The notes: generated from the sequence alone by a model not told the origin. A DNA stretch of 64,000 bases from Haberlea rhodopensis (GCA_907163345.1 CAJQUN010000055.1:186001-250000), one strand, 5' to 3'. Counted from the stretch's first letter, positions 1 to 13,437 are shown. Program-made: numbers and translations.

Positions 1-3000
1 AGAATCAAGTCAAAGTTTAACACATTAAGTATCAGATGATAGAAAGCATGATAAATCTCAAAAATTTTGAGGCAGCCGAACCTGGCTCAAGGATAAGTCA
101 TGCAGTAAAGGATCTCCAGTCAGGCAGTCATTAACCAGAATAAATATCTTCTCCTCTCTGGTTTGTATACGCTTTTTTCTTTTTCCCTTTTCGTCAAGGA
201 CATGAAAACGAAGACGTCCATCTTTTTCATTGTTTATGTCATTAAGGAACTTCTTCTCATTCCGCCTCAATTGTATCCCTTCATTTTCAGATTAGGTGGA
301 ATATTTATCCACAATGTATAGCTGAACAGAAAGCTTTAACAGAAATAAATGCGTACATGCAATTTCTTCCGCTTGACATATGATGTGAAGGACATCTTCC
401 ATCCTGCAGTTGGCAGGTGCTTGAATAATGTGTTTCATTGTGTCAAACTTCAGATAATATTTAGTCATCAACCTTCCAGGCTCTGAGCACAAGAAGGAAA
501 GACAAAATTAAAGTCCAGTACTGCATTTATGATAAGACGATTATGACACCAAATATTTGATATACCAAGTGGCTTTAGAAGGAAACCATCTTCGTCAGTC
601 CAGACCATTTGATACTGCGATAATTCATTAACCTTCTGAACGCAAATCTCTGGCAGATAATACAAAATTCATGCAAGTTCATGGCTCATGAGAATCAATC
701 TGTGATCATCATTAGCCAAATTACCTTGTAAATGTTTCTCTATTCGGTCACCAGACAGCCCTTTTAAGATTGAGTAATTCTCAGGATTCTGTTGTTGGAT
801 GAAAATTTTTAAAAAAGCAATCTAATGAAGTAATGTCCAAATAGTGTCCTCTCCATAGTCTAAATAAACATACCTTTTTCATTCTCACGTACAAATATGA
901 GCATTTCATCCATTCAATCGCCATTGTTATATCTGAGACAGTTGCCTGAACTATCTCTGCAGTTAGATGCTCTGTTACACATGGAAGCAATCTGAAGAAT
1001 AAAGTATATTAAAAAATTCAGTGAGTGATAAACAAAGTGCTTAGTATATACCAATGTAAAGAACGACATTAGATAGTGAGGGAGGTGATGACATACTGTG
1101 ATTCCACCATTTCACATCCATTTAATAGATTCTCATACAAATGGACCTGAGAGACAATACTATGCAGGTTATGAACACAATTCTTTTGCCCCTTTTTTTC
1201 CTGGAGGAAAAGGAAAGAGAGTGAATTACAGTTTCCTTTCTGGTCATAATTATGACCATCCCTGTGTCATCAAATGGAGGACGGCCAGCTCTCCCAGACA
1301 TCTGCATAAATTAGAAGTGGCCATCACTTCAGGTAAGACACTCAGTCTTTGTCCAAGTGCACCAAAAAACTAGCACACTTGGTTTACCTAGACCGAAGAC
1401 CTAATCCAAGTCTTGAGTTATCAGAGGCATATATATTTGCAATAAAAACAATTGTTAAAAGGTAACTGGCAGAATAATAACGCACCTGCAATACCATGGA
1501 TCGGTCATATTCCATGTATGTGCCTTTCTCCTTATTGCTAGCACAAAGTCAAAATTAGTACACAATGGAGTTGTTTACAGTTCCGCCGCTAGGGTGGCAA
1601 ATAAGTGGTTGGACAGTTGAACAAGATAGCATGCGAATCTCCATTTAGTCACGTATAGTAAATCTTTATCCAAGTCATGATTACTTATTATAGTGTTAAT
1701 ATGTAATAAAGGGGCATGATCTCGTTGGACAACTAATGAAATGTAGGCGTCTAGTTTCCCCACTGATAACACATAGCAAGAAGTAAAAAACTATCGGGAG
1801 ATGATTGATAGGCATACAAGTATTGTGTTGATTTGATGATGACAGTATGCGCTGGCAGATTAATTCCATGAGCCAGAGTGTTTGTCGTGCATAGAATTTG
1901 TAGATCACCATTCAGAAAAAGACCTTCGATAAGATTGCGATCTTTCAAAGCAAGTCCACCATTATGATAACCAACTGTAAAACAAACAACTGTGTGATGT
2001 TAAGCTGGCACTATTATACTAGATTAATTAAAAACCAAGCTAGATTATGTATTTATGCCTGCAATCATCCCTCCCATTTCAAACTTCCGGCCAACTAACC
2101 CCAAATCACCAATCCGTGGATCCTCAAACCCTGAGCAAGAGAAGCACATACCACCGTAAAGCATGTAAGATTGCATTTGTTTGTCGCTACATGATAATGA
2201 AGCCTCCATTAACCTTTGTTGTTCTTCTCTGCCTTTGATGAAAGGACTTGAATGACCAAAAGTCATTGCTATCTGAGAGAGTCGTTGTGCTGCTTCTTGT
2301 GCTCCTTTCCTAGTTGAGCAGAAAATCAAAGCAGACTTTCCACTAGAGAATTGCATGAGAAGATCTGCAAGAAATTGTCGCTATTATATGATATAAAATC
2401 CATGAGAAGTTCACTAAAGCCAACTGGAGAATTATTAACAAAATTATCTGAATATCAGGTTTTCCAGCTCACCAAAAATGTAGTTCTGAAGGCTCTGAAT
2501 AATTAAAAGAAACAGTTTATCAATAGGAGGTATGGATAGATCAGAAGTTTAATCATCCAGCCATTCAGTATCAGTTCACGTGACAAACCTTCTCGAATAA
2601 GAAATCATTTTTTGCTCGTGCATACCCTGCAAGAATCATGTGAAATGTTACCTAAATAACATAGAGAATAATATTTTTGATATGCAAATCATGCTTTGTT
2701 TGTAACAATAATATCAAAACTATGCAGTTATAGATCGGGTAGTTTTATGATAATGCTCATAATTTTATGTTCCAAAAGAAATCCATTAACATGGAGAAAG
2801 AAGTTTGCATACCAAAAACTTTTGTAGTCAACTTTACCGGTCGCATTTCTTCCCCAAACCTGCAAATTGACAGTCAGCACTCAGCATAAAGTTTAACAAG
2901 TACAGCTATGAAGACAATCACTACATTCGTGTTTTGAGGGTACCTTTTAATTCCTTGAGATGGAGTCATAAGCCAATCCGCTGTAAAGATAAAATTAAGT

Positions 3001-4641
3001 AATTATCCGATAAATATCCAAATTTACTGCAGAAATTTAAGGGTATATTCAAACTCTTTTGGTTCAAGCACAGGCCGAAAGATACCAAGGTCATTGATAT
3101 TTGGAATTGTAGCAGAAACAGCAAGGAATCGGACATGGGATAAAGAACTTGATCTCATCTCAGGATTACAAGCAAGCATTTTAATTCTACTGACAATTGC
3201 TTCTAGTGCTGCTCCTCGAGGATCATTCAGCAAATGAACTTCATCAATGAGCACTAATGCTATATCACTGAAAAAACTCAAACCTCCATCTTTTATGCGA
3301 TAACGAGTTGCAGCATCAAATTTCTAAAGGTAAGGGAGATTAGCTCTTAGCCATAACCAAATCATATACTGAATAATAGTTCATAGAAGGAAATAAGTAT
3401 CACGGCTATCTGACCTCAGGTGTAGTAAGAATGATGTCTGCATCATGTACGTTGCTGATGCTGTAGAACTCGTTATCACCTGTCATCTCGAGACATTTTA
3501 TTCCCAGTGGTCCAAGCTTATGAGTCCAATCCCGAAGCTTCTCTTGTACCAAAGCCTTTGAAGGTGCTATGTAGATCTTCACACCATAGGTTACAATTAT
3601 GCCAGTGAGTCACACAAAATTGCGAACTTAAGAAAACAACAATTAAGTCATGCAAATCACCACTTCTATGTGATTAACTTTGGAAATTCAATTGAAAAAA
3701 TAACTAAAGAACTCTACAGGGTTTTATTAAATGTCAAGAAGTGAGCATAGGCTTTCACGTGCATTCTCACATCCCTTACCAAAATTAGAAGTAAATACAG
3801 AATTTATTTACGATAATTACCTTAATAGAGGACATGTTTTGTATTTCTTTCAGATGTAATATACGAATGAATTTTTATGGATTTTGTATTTCTTTCAGAT
3901 GTAATAAACGCATGAATTTTTATGGATCAATATTATACAGAGACATACCGTTTTAAGTGTCCCTTTAAGATGGTTGAAGTTCCCATCAGTGCCAATGAAT
4001 TTTGAGAGAAGCCTCATAATGCATAACTCAAAAAGTACAGTTTTTCCACTTCCAGTTGGCGCAGAAATAACCATGTTTACATCAGACTGGAAGCATGTGG
4101 AGAAACATTCACTCTGCAATGAGTTGAAATACCTACATGTACAGCAAGATCAGGAAAAGCTTCTAGATGTCATGTTTTTTTCCTTGGAAAATGTTGCCAT
4201 GAGTAGAAAAACTACTGAAATTCATTACTCTGCAGGATCCTTTCCAAATGTCAACGCTCCGTCAAATAATTGGCAATTTCAATTTCTATGGTCAAATTGC
4301 AAAATGACGTAGAAAAGAAAAGCTTAAAATATTCTGCCGTTTATCACTACACTTGTACGCATAGAATCCTTAGTGGGCGAGTTTTTTTTTTAAAATAGCT
4401 TTTGTGCATCAACCATGACAATCAGACTACAATCTTACTCGGCTAGGCAGAGACTTTCAGGCGCCAGCATAAACATTTATCAGATAGAGAACAAGGTCTA
4501 ATATAGGTCTTTTGAGTTCGAGGAAGAAAGTTCTTGAGAAGTTAATGCGATAGATGAGTACCTGAAGTTAAAGGCTGAGCGAAAAAGGACAGGTAAATCA
4601 GTCACCGCCTTCAATGTATACGAATCCATAGAAGAATTCAT
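1..4641 (-). CDS. MER3: Meiotic DNA helicase MER3/RCK (HFM1), 3' end outside window
   Basis: Ski2-like superfamily-2 helicase that, in the known family, unwinds recombination intermediates in meiotic nuclei and promotes class I (ZMM) crossovers. The start ATG is at 4641. Exon 1 (4641-4562) gives MNSSMDSYTLKAVTDLP, exon 2 (4132-3949) carries Walker A SAPTGSGKT, and exon 3 is 3576-3415. The exon near 3330-3090 has the DEVH box (LIDEVHLLND) and the SATIPN motif. Further exons lie at about 2983-2944, 2356-2150, 1975-1830, 1545-1490, 1310-1240 (motif VI, SGRAGRPPFD), 1145-1095, 990-870, 795-725, 665-565, 490-350 and 275-70. The last ones enter the Sec63-like domain. Exons join in frame across canonical GT-AG sites and I saw no disabling change, so the gene looks intact. 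The C-terminal exons lie left of base 1. A second in-frame Met (residue 5) is an alternative start. Identification is by recalled similarity to Arabidopsis At3g27730 and is secure; exon ends given as 'about' are approximate. Confidence 0.93.
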
Positions 4642-5635
4642 GATTTACGGACTGAAATTAAGAAAAGTGCTCTCAAAATACTAATACTGTATGTACAAAC
4701 CAAGAGGTTTGATTTGTATAGATGCGAAAACCAAAGAGGATTTAATCAGCGCAAATTAAATTATTTAAAATTAAATCAAACCTTTAACGTCGTACTGCAA
4801 CAGTTATAGATCAAATAGTAAAAGTAAACGAATGTAAAAACATCCTTTTAGCCCTAATTTACCTAATCTTTCAAAGGTTCGTGATGAAGTCCAACAAATA
4901 TACCAAATCCGCTCGATTTTTACAAATTTTCTAAATCGAAGTATCATTAAAATAATGTGAACGAAAATCAAGTGAGAAGCTGTTTATAAGCACAGAACGA
5001 GAACAGAGCTAGATTGTAAACAGAGAAATTCAATTCTATTACTCATAACTCGCACTTAATATTTTACATTCAATGAACAAAAACTGCATGATCGTCACTC
5101 AAATGCTCCTCATCACCAACTTACAAATGTAAATATCTTACTTCACTCCAGTATAACGCAATTCAAAGCACCGCAAAAACTCAATTACGAAAAATGCAGA
5201 TTCAGATTCAGCATTGCTCAAAGCTACGAACGTAAATAGCTTACTTTATTTCAATATAATACAATTCCCGACACAAAAGCACAGCAAACACTCAATTTGC
5301 ACAAAAGAATGCAGATTCAGATACACATACAGGTTCGCAACGTTCGTTCGCGCGTGCAGACTTGGCTCGGTGGGGTGAGGCTCAAATTCAAAGACCAGCT
5401 AGAGTGTTTGAAGAAGAAAAAACAGGAGAATTTATACCGTGTGTCGTGGTCCCAAAATTGGGGCGAAGAGAGGTTGGACCAATATGTATCAGGCCCAACT
5501 TTATGGCCCAAACCTTTGATTGAAACTGAATAAATTTCACTTGCGGACATACCAGGTATCGCCCGATACCAAAATAAAGATCTGATTTTTAAAATCATAA
5601 CAATGTGAATTCCTAAGTTTGTCATCGGTTCTAAC
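4642..5635. other. Upstream region of MER3; imperfect tandem duplication
   Basis: No convincing coding exon. Two diverged copies of a roughly 90-100 bp segment lie in tandem at about 5125-5215 and 5230-5325. Both run from 'gtaaata-cttact' through 'actcaatt' to 'gcagattcagat'. Short ORFs here show no family features. Confidence 0.5.
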
Positions 5636-5643
5636 CTCGTTAG

Positions 5644-6103
5644 TAGGGATGGCAACAGGACGGGTCTATGACGAGTTTGACCAAAATACGGGACCAGCCA
5701 AAAGGGAAAAAATACCTGACACACCCAACTCCCGCTCCAACCGCGAACCCAGCCGGTTCAACCGGCCTCGCCCAGTCAAATTTTAGATGGCCAACATTCA
5801 ACTACTCAAACACGTTTTGGTGGCATGTATGGCACATTAAGACAATATTCTGAAATTTGTGTGAGGCTCTGTGTGATTTGAGAGGAATGTGAGACTTATG
5901 AATTATGGATGTGATTTAGGATCGAAATGAGAATAAGAGCTAATTATTAATAGTAAGATAAAAAATAATTAATATTTATAAGGGGGAGTGGTTAAAACCA
6001 GGATCCACCCGTCCCTCGTCAGAAACCGGATACCGAGTTTAGACCTTCCATAGAGCGGGTTTAATATGGGTCAAGGTTTAGACCCGTTTCATTGCCATCC
6101 CGA
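5644..6103. mobile_element. Non-autonomous hAT element (MITE), 460 bp
   Basis: The ends are TAGGGATGGCAA (left) and the complement of TCGGGATGGCAA (right), and the similarity continues inward through ACGGGTCTA. The 8-bp sequence CTCGTTAG flanks both sides (5636-5643 and 6104-6111), which is the target-site duplication length of hAT transposons. There is no transposase ORF. It sits about 1 kb upstream of MER3. Confidence 0.85.
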
Positions 6104-6780
6104 CTCGTTAGTCCAACTTCCAATGAAATAAAGACAATTGAGAAGTAACTTAGTCAATTAACACGAACACATATTATGTTATTACGAATAAAAATCTAAC
6201 ATTTTTACAAAAGAACTGAAATATAGTTGAAGAAGTGCAACTAAGAGCTAAGGATTTCAAAATTCTTCCTGGATATATAATTCAAAGACAGATTATCCAC
6301 TGTATTTTATGAAAATTTGCTGAAACTTGATGCTCAGTTTTTTAGTGATTGTTGATGATGATCCTTTCCATTATGCTCCATGCTTTGTTTTTATCCCTAT
6401 ACGATTACTTGCAGTTGAATTTGTTTGAGACGGTTGAATGGTCGCCCCACACTCGTGGTGATTGTTGTTAAAGCCCAATTCCGCCTGCAATCTCAATATT
6501 TCTTCCTTGATTGATGGATTTTTATTAAATTTGAAACATGTATTATATATTATATAATTACAATATTATTAAATGATTAAATTTGCAAACTCGACGAGAT
6601 ATAGGTTCAAAATCACATATCCCTTAAAATACAGTATCAAAATATAATTTTATCTGGGTTAGATACTTTGTGAAACAATGTAGCTAAGCCGTTTTAAAAA
6701 ATTGCCACGTTTCAACCTAAGTATATATAATTCAAGTTATTAAAATATATTATATATTATTTGAATTTAAAAAAAAAATT

Positions 6781-6870
6781 TTGAATGAAGAATGGGCCCC
6801 CACGTGTTTACTTTATGGGGCTAAAAAAATTGAATGAAGAATGGGCCCCCACGTGTTTACTTTATGGGGC
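6781..6870. repeat. 41-bp direct duplication carrying a G-box
   Basis: Identical 41-bp copies at 6781-6821 and 6830-6870 are separated by an A-rich 8-bp spacer. Each contains GGGCCCCCACGTG, so a CACGTG G-box (6801-6806 and 6850-6855) was duplicated. The exact identity suggests a recent event. Confidence 0.9.
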
Positions 6871-7840
6871 GCCTCCTCACAAGACCCTATCCAACCGACC
6901 ACGAGCACAGGACCATTGAATCAGCCGTTTGTAACGGTATTTACCCACGTGTGCATACTAACATCTGTTTAAATTTAGAAATAAACAATACAATAATGTT
7001 TTATCGGTTTAGTAAACACAATTTATTAATTAATCCTTTAATAGAAATATAGGATGTTAGAATACTCCTACGCTACCACAACTACAGTGATAATATACAA
7101 CATGTTAGAAAGAAAATCACCATTTTTTTCAACATTAATTTTCTTTCCTGAATTTTTATGTATAATATTTCAAAAATTCAATATTAAGCCCCATGAAGTA
7201 AAAGAATCCCTCCTCAATGGATTTCCGACGGATTTTTCTACCCTGCCATATGAGATATTACATCATGTTTGACATTATATTTTGTCCTCTAAAATTATAT
7301 TTGACCTCCAAATTTTTTTTACCTCATTTTTTTGTGTTAATATTTTGTGCCTCATAAACAAAAATTATGTATCTACCACTGTAATTATGTGCCCGCCACT
7401 GGAATTATGCACATCTAATTGATCTTGTTAATAAATTCATATTTGATTTAATTAAGTCTGATGATATTATCAAAGTAAATTAGTGATTTATTTATAAAAA
7501 AAACCCTTTATATTTATAAAAACACCCAATAAAACTTTTTTCACCAAGTATGTTTTGTAATATTAACGTCATGGACAAACAATTCCAAGCACTTCAGTCT
7601 TAAGGGGATATACCCAAAGTCTCTTCCAGCCCATCACTTTTCTCTTCTTCTCGTTTAATAAAATTAATTTGAAAATTCGATAATAAAAAAATTAATTCGA
7701 AAACACATAAAACATTAAATAAAGATATATTTGAAATATATAGAAAATTAAATGAGCACCTCGGTCCAATTTTTGGGGTAAAGCATTACTTGCACGTAAA
7801 TTACAAAAAAAAAGTTACAAGTGCGAGTATCTCATTGGCC

Positions 7841-7958
7841 CACGTGTAAGCAGAGTGGAATATGGCCACTTAGTAGTTAATGTAGTTATACAAAAACCTT
7901 AAACCTGTTGACTGAAGGTGACACGTGGCAGATGTTGCAGCTACACAGCCTCCACGTG
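7841..7958. promoter_or_regulatory. ABRE/G-box cluster upstream of raffinose synthase
   Basis: Three CACGTG cores lie at 7841-7846, 7922-7927 and 7953-7958. The middle one is in GACACGTGGC, a full ABA-response element consensus bound by bZIP factors of the ABF/AREB group. Together with the G-boxes at 6801, 6850 and 6946 there are six CACGTG sites within 1.2 kb. They lie 1.3-2.5 kb upstream of the ATG, so their target is inferred from position only. Confidence 0.55.
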
Positions 7959-9092
7959 TTACGTTATAGGTTGAATCCCGCGGTGGTCGGTGGCTGATGG
8001 GCCCAGGAAATCTCACCATGCTGGGTCAGCTACCACCCGCTTTCCCGGGAATTTAACAACGTTTAATATTCTGAGGGCCCAGTGAGAAGAAAGTTCACGC
8101 GGCTTCACTCCGGGAAACGAGAAGTTTAAATATTTGTCTTCTTTTGGCGTCGACCACGTAATTTTATATATTGATTTCAAATATGTGGATCAAAATATTT
8201 TATCTTGTGATAGTGTGTTGTGTATAATTTAGGGGCTTTTTAGCATATTAAGAGTTTTTTTTAATTTTTTATTCAAAATATTTGTATATTATTTTTAATT
8301 AAAGTTGAAAAAAATTGTTTTTATACAAATGTATTGAATTTTTGCTATTAAAATAAAAAAACGCAATTTAATGAATTTTAAATTGTTACAAAATTGTCAC
8401 CGCAGAAGTAAATCAGTCAGAAGCATCTCATGACATTTCTATCTGCTTCTACTTTTACATGCTTATTTTTTTCGAGAAGTAATATCAGAAGCAATTAAAT
8501 ACAACACTCAAAATCTATTTTTTTGTCTGAAAAACAGATAAACAGTTTTGTAAAGCAATCGTAAATACCATCTAAAATTGAAGGTTATCTTCTAAATCTT
8601 ATCTTTCCTCACAAATATTTGCCAACTAATGAATAATAAGTAAGAATTTAATGGAATATATGAGTAAAAATTATATGAAGAAAAGTAAAAATTATATGAA
8701 GATATGTCAATGAAAGACTAAGTTTTTAGCATCATCTTTAAAATCACCATGCGTTTACTTTATTCCATCTCTTTGATCTTTTTTATTACTTTAAATGTTA
8801 AATATTATATTATTATGCTAATTCTAAATTAAATTCACTACATTTCCATTAAAAACTAAGTTGTTTTTAAATAGAAAAACGTATAAGTCTATCCATCTAA
8901 AAAGTCACCTGTATAAAGCAAAAATAAATAAATAAATAACTAAATCTTCTAGTTGAAAATGACACTTTGGATAATCTTAATTAATCAACAAAATTTCCCA
9001 CCATCTGTCCCCATAGCTAAAACTTATGCTATTAAGTCACTAAACCTATCCACCTCACTTTCCTCGAACCTTCCCTCCCCATGATCTTCGCC

Positions 9093-9100
9093 TATAAAAT
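9093..9100 (+). promoter_or_regulatory. TATA box of raffinose synthase
   Basis: TATAAAAT lies 183 bp before the ATG at 9276, with a C/A-rich leader between, giving a leader of plausible length. Confidence 0.6.
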
Positions 9101-9275
9101 TCACCAAAATTCACCACTAATCTCAACATGCAATACATTAAACCAAATCAAGAAACCTTCAAATCGTTATAGCTTCCATTTTTTCTAAGCTATCCTTCAA
9201 TCCATCGTTTTTCTTCATAAAAAGCCACATTGTAACTCCAAAGTTTTTATTGTAAGTTTCTGTAGTTCATTAACA

Positions 9276-12200
9276 ATGGCTCCTAGTTTGAGCAGAGATA
9301 ATTCAAATGCTGCTGTTCTTGCGAACGGTTTTGCAAACTCATTGATCACACTTGACGAAAAATCAAACTTCACTGTTAATGATCAAGTTTTTCTGTCTGA
9401 AGTTCCGCCTAATATCATCATTGTTCCATCTCCCCACCCCCCTGCAGCCGGAGATAAGGCTGTGGATACACTAGAAAACGCCAATCCTGGCTGCTTCGTG
9501 GGGTTTGATACCAAAGCTCCCAGCAGCCACCATGTTATCCCACTTGGGAAGCTTAAAAGTATCAGATTCATGTCCATTTTCCGGTTCAAAGTCTGGTGGA
9601 CCACCCACTGGACCGGGTCCAACGGTTCGGATATCGAGCATGAAACACAAATGGTTATCTTGGACAAAGAAAATGAACCTGGTAGCAGCAACTACAGGCC
9701 CTATATTCTGTTGCTTCCGGTCCTGGAGGGTCCGTTTCGGTGCTCCTTGCAACCCGGATTCGATGACTACATAGACATGTGCGTGGAGAGTGGATCCACC
9801 AAAGTATCAGGATCCTTCTTCAGGGCTGCGCTCTACATCCACGCCGGCGACGACCCGTTCACCCTTGCCAAAAACGCCGTCAAGGTGGCGCGTGCCCATT
9901 TGGGAACCTTCAAGCTTCTGGAAGAGAAAACGCCGCCGGGGATCGTCGACAAGTTCGGGTGGTGCACGTGGGATGCTTTCTACCTAAATGTCCACCCCTC
10001 CGGCGTCTGGGAAGGAGTCAAGGGTCTGGCAGAAGGCGGATGCCCTCCGGGGATGGTGTTGATCGACGACGGTTGGCAATCCATCAGCCATGATGACGAT
10101 CCGATCACTTCAGAGGGCATGAATCGGACCTCCGCCGGGGAGCAAATGCCATGTAGGCTGATAAAATTTCAAGAAAACTACAAATTCAGAGACTACAAAA
10201 GCCCGAAGGAATCCGATTCTGGTCCGGGTCCGAAAACGGGTATGGGTGCTTTTGTGAGGGATCTGAAGGAGAAGTTCCAGAGCGTGGAGTATGTGTATGT
10301 TTGGCATGCCTTGTGTGGGTACTGGGGCGGGCTTAGGCCCGATATTGTCGGCCTTCCCGAAGCAAAAGTGATTATGCCCAAATTGACACCTGGGCTTGAG
10401 ACAACGATGGAGGATTTAGCTGTGGATAAGATAGTGAATAATGGGGTTGGGCTTGTCCCGCCGGATATGGTTGACCAGCTGTACGAGGGCTTGCACTCGT
10501 ATTTAGAGTCCGTGGGCATTGATGGAGTCAAAGTGGATGTTATTCATGTAAGATTGTCATATATATATATTATACATTATTACTTTTTTATTCCCAACAA
10601 AATATGCCTCCGACCAAGCCTGATTTAAAATTATGGTTGAGGGACAAAAAAAACATTAAAAATAGGAAAATATCTTTATAGGGTAGGACAATCTACAATT
10701 TTGGGACAAAATATATGAAGAAATTTTTTTTAGGGTGTTGCCTTTACATACGTCCTTGCCCACGCCTTCGACATGTTGTTCCTCGAGAAAAATTGCGTCA
10801 AATTTTGAAACTTATTTTCAAAATAATCATTCATTCCTTAGCATTCTATCATTCACTTCGCATTTGACAATGCTTTATATTCTCTACCACTAAAAAAAAA
10901 GAGAAAATTCTTTTCCCACGGCCCCTCTTCTAAAAGATAAAAATTTGTCCCACCCGTTGTTAGTCTGCCACTGCTGATGTGTATGTATAATGTCTGCAAA
11001 TACAGTTGTTGGAAATGCTGTGCGAGGAGCACGGGGGGAGAGTGGAGCTAGCAAAAGCGTATTACAAGGCGTTAACGGCTTCAGTGAGGAAACATTTCAA
11101 AGGGAATGGCGTGATTGCAAGCATGGAACACTGCAACGACTTCATGTTCCTTGGTACCGAAGCCATCTCTCTAGGACGCGTTGGTACGTTGCGTAAACTA
11201 TATATGTACACATATGCTATTTAATTAAAGATTATACATAAACTTCTCAGTTTAAAAGATGTCGATTTTTTGTACAAAGAAATTGATTTGTTGTTTAGCT
11301 TGTGGCTGATAATTTGCACATAAAACAGGCGATGATTTTTGGTGCACTGACCCATCTGGAGATCCAAACGGCACCTTCTGGCTACAAGGATGCCACATGG
11401 TGCATTGCGCCTATAACAGCTTGTGGATGGGCAATTTCATTCACCCCGATTGGGATATGTTCCAGTCCACGCATCCATGTGCCGAATTTCACGCTGCATC
11501 ACGGGCCATTTCGGGCGGACCCATTTACATCAGCGACTCGGTGGGGAAGCACAATTTCGACCTGCTGAAGACCATTGTATTGCCCGATGGCTCGATCTTG
11601 CGGTGCGAGTATTATGCGTTGCCTACTCGTGATTGTCTCTTTGAAGACCCCTTGCACAATGGCAACACGATGCTCAAGATTTGGAACCTCAATAAGGTGA
11701 GACTAATTTACTAATGTGTTGATTTCCTACAATAATAAACTCTCCAAAAAACCTTCGTACATCTAAATAACATCGTGTTATTGTCCACTTGCATCAGTTC
11801 ACAGGTGTAATCGGGGCATTCAACTGCCAAGGCGGAGGGTGGAACAGGGAAACACGACGCAACAAATGTGCATCCGAATACTCACAAGCCGTCTCCTCCA
11901 CAGCCGGTCCTGTCGACATAGAATGGAAACAAGGAAAAATTCCAATATCCATACAAGAAGACCAAACATTTGCCATGTACTTGTTTCACCAAAAGAAATT
12001 GTTCCTCTCTAAGCCATCCGGCACCATCAACATATCTCTCGAGCCTTTCGAGTTTGAGCTCGTCACAGTCTCTCCCCTCACGACCCTGGCCAAAAAATCC
12101 ATCCAATTCGCTCCAATCGGGCTAGTAAACATGCTCAATTCGGGTGGCGCATTACAGTCTTTGGTGGTTGACGATGGTGCAAATTCAGTTCAAGTTGGAG

Positions 12201-12361
12201 TCAAGGGAACCGGAGAATTGAGGGTCTTTGCTTCTGAAAAACCAGTGGCGTGTACACTTAATGGAGAAAATGTGCCTTTTGGATACGACGATTGCATGGT
12301 TATAGTTCAAGTACCATGGTCAAATTCTTCTTGGATATCTGTAATTGAGTACTTATTTTGA
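9276..12361 (+). CDS. RFS: Raffinose synthase (RS5-type galactosyltransferase)
   Basis: Transfers galactose from galactinol to sucrose to make raffinose, a cytosolic step of the raffinose-family oligosaccharide pathway used in stress tolerance and sugar transport. Exons are 9276-10547, 11006-11183, 11329-11696 and 11798-12361, all with GT-AG borders and kept in frame, giving 793 residues. Seen in the protein: FGWCTWDAFYL, VLIDDGWQSI, YVWHALCGYWGG and the KVDVIH motif of the GH36 barrel at the exon 1-2 junction, followed by MEHCNDFMFLGTEAISLGR and GCHMVHCAYNSLWMGNF. The length matches raffinose synthases (about 780 residues) and lacks the roughly 80-residue insertion of stachyose synthases after the DDGW block, so stachyose synthase is unlikely. 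The G-box/ABRE cluster upstream fits ABA or drought control (inference). Confidence 0.95.
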
Positions 12362-13390
12362 TAAAATAATGTTTTCTTTTTTAACAAAAAAAAATAGAAA
12401 TCAGGGGCATTTTTTCTTCCTGATGACTAGCAATGTAATAATGAATGTATTATCAAATTGATGAAGTATTTAAGTTCTGTATATAATTTTGTGTCAAAGT
12501 TAATTTTTGTGTCAAAGCCAATATTTTACTAACTGCTCTTATTGTTTAGCAATTTGGTCTACAGACTTGTATATAATTCAAACCCTTTCCACAAGCAAGC
12601 ACAAATAGTAGTATTCATATTGTGCTGTAATTGCTTTCTTTTAACTTGAAAATTGATACATATTTGTCTCCATCCACCATGACCGGTGGTCGGTGCTTCT
12701 TCCCTGTCTTTTTCTTGGTCGGTTTTTTGTTTCGAAATGATCTACAGTTTCATCGGCCATTTCCACCACATTATAAGGATCCCAAGTTTTGATTGTAGTT
12801 ATTATATTTATATGATTAACATCGAAACAAATTGTGCACCTTGTTTTGTGGTCCCTCGGTAATGGTAATGGGGTCCCTCTTTTATTTATGATAACTGTAC
12901 TATTATCATAGCTACAACTATAAACGTATTTTTCTTTCACGGGCTCAGATATCTAAAAAACAAATTAGATACACAAAACTCCCGCTATGCGTGTTCGGAA
13001 GGGCTAGGGCTAGGGCTATTTTGGGCCTAATATATGTAGTTTTTCCCTTGCAATGCAAATGTGTTGTTTCCATGATTCGAACATGTGATATGCAAGTAAT
13101 TTATTGTTGCACCGAGACTACCCCTTGGTGAAGGCTTATCCATCTCTGTTAAATATTTTGGCAACTGCAATGTTACACAAGCTAACTATGCAAGTGATTA
13201 AATAGTGGTGTTAATTCATCTCACACCCTCCTTAGGTACACCAACTAAGCACAATTCTATAGCATCATAGCTAAGTATATGCAGAAACCATGTTTTCTTT
13301 ATCTAATTGACCAAATACCACAAATTGGCCCAGCGGCCCAGCCCATGACACCCAAAACGGCGCCGTGTGGCCCTCCCCCAAAACACAGGG
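12362..13390. other. Raffinose synthase 3' region and intergenic DNA
   Basis: Probable 3' UTR followed by non-coding sequence. A minus-strand ORF at 12641-12940 shows no family features and is judged spurious. Several TGGGCC/GGCCCA motifs around 13327-13345 mark the start of the SMR promoter. Confidence 0.5.
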
Positions 13391-13437
13391 GCGGGAAACA
13401 TAGCCGTTGCTTCCGCAAACCCCAAAATAGCGCCAAA
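13391..13437. promoter_or_regulatory. Two perfect E2F sites upstream of the SMR gene
   Basis: GCGGGAAA (13391-13398) and GCGCCAAA (13430-13437) are the reverse complements of TTTCCCGC and TTTGGCGC, both exact matches to the plant E2F consensus TTTSSCGC. They lie 39 bp apart and about 425-470 bp before the SMR start codon. Their use by E2F is inferred. Confidence 0.55.

Larger units (their letters stand above)
6112..9092. other. AT-rich intergenic DNA and distal promoter of raffinose synthase
   Basis: No gene seen. The stretch is AT-rich with short meaningless ORFs. It holds the duplicated G-box block, the ABRE-type cluster and GGGCCC motifs near 8007 and 8075, listed separately or read directly. 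Confidence 0.5.

Noticed and set aside
5317..5724. 135-codon minus ORF upstream of MER3
   Set aside because: It runs into the hAT element at 5644 and shows no domain or codon pattern of a gene.
9276..12361. Stachyose synthase instead of raffinose synthase
   Set aside because: The ~80-residue insertion typical of stachyose synthases is absent and the total length of 793 fits raffinose synthase.
12641..12940. 99-codon minus ORF downstream of raffinose synthase
   Set aside because: No recognisable motif, no promoter signals, isolated in AT-rich DNA.
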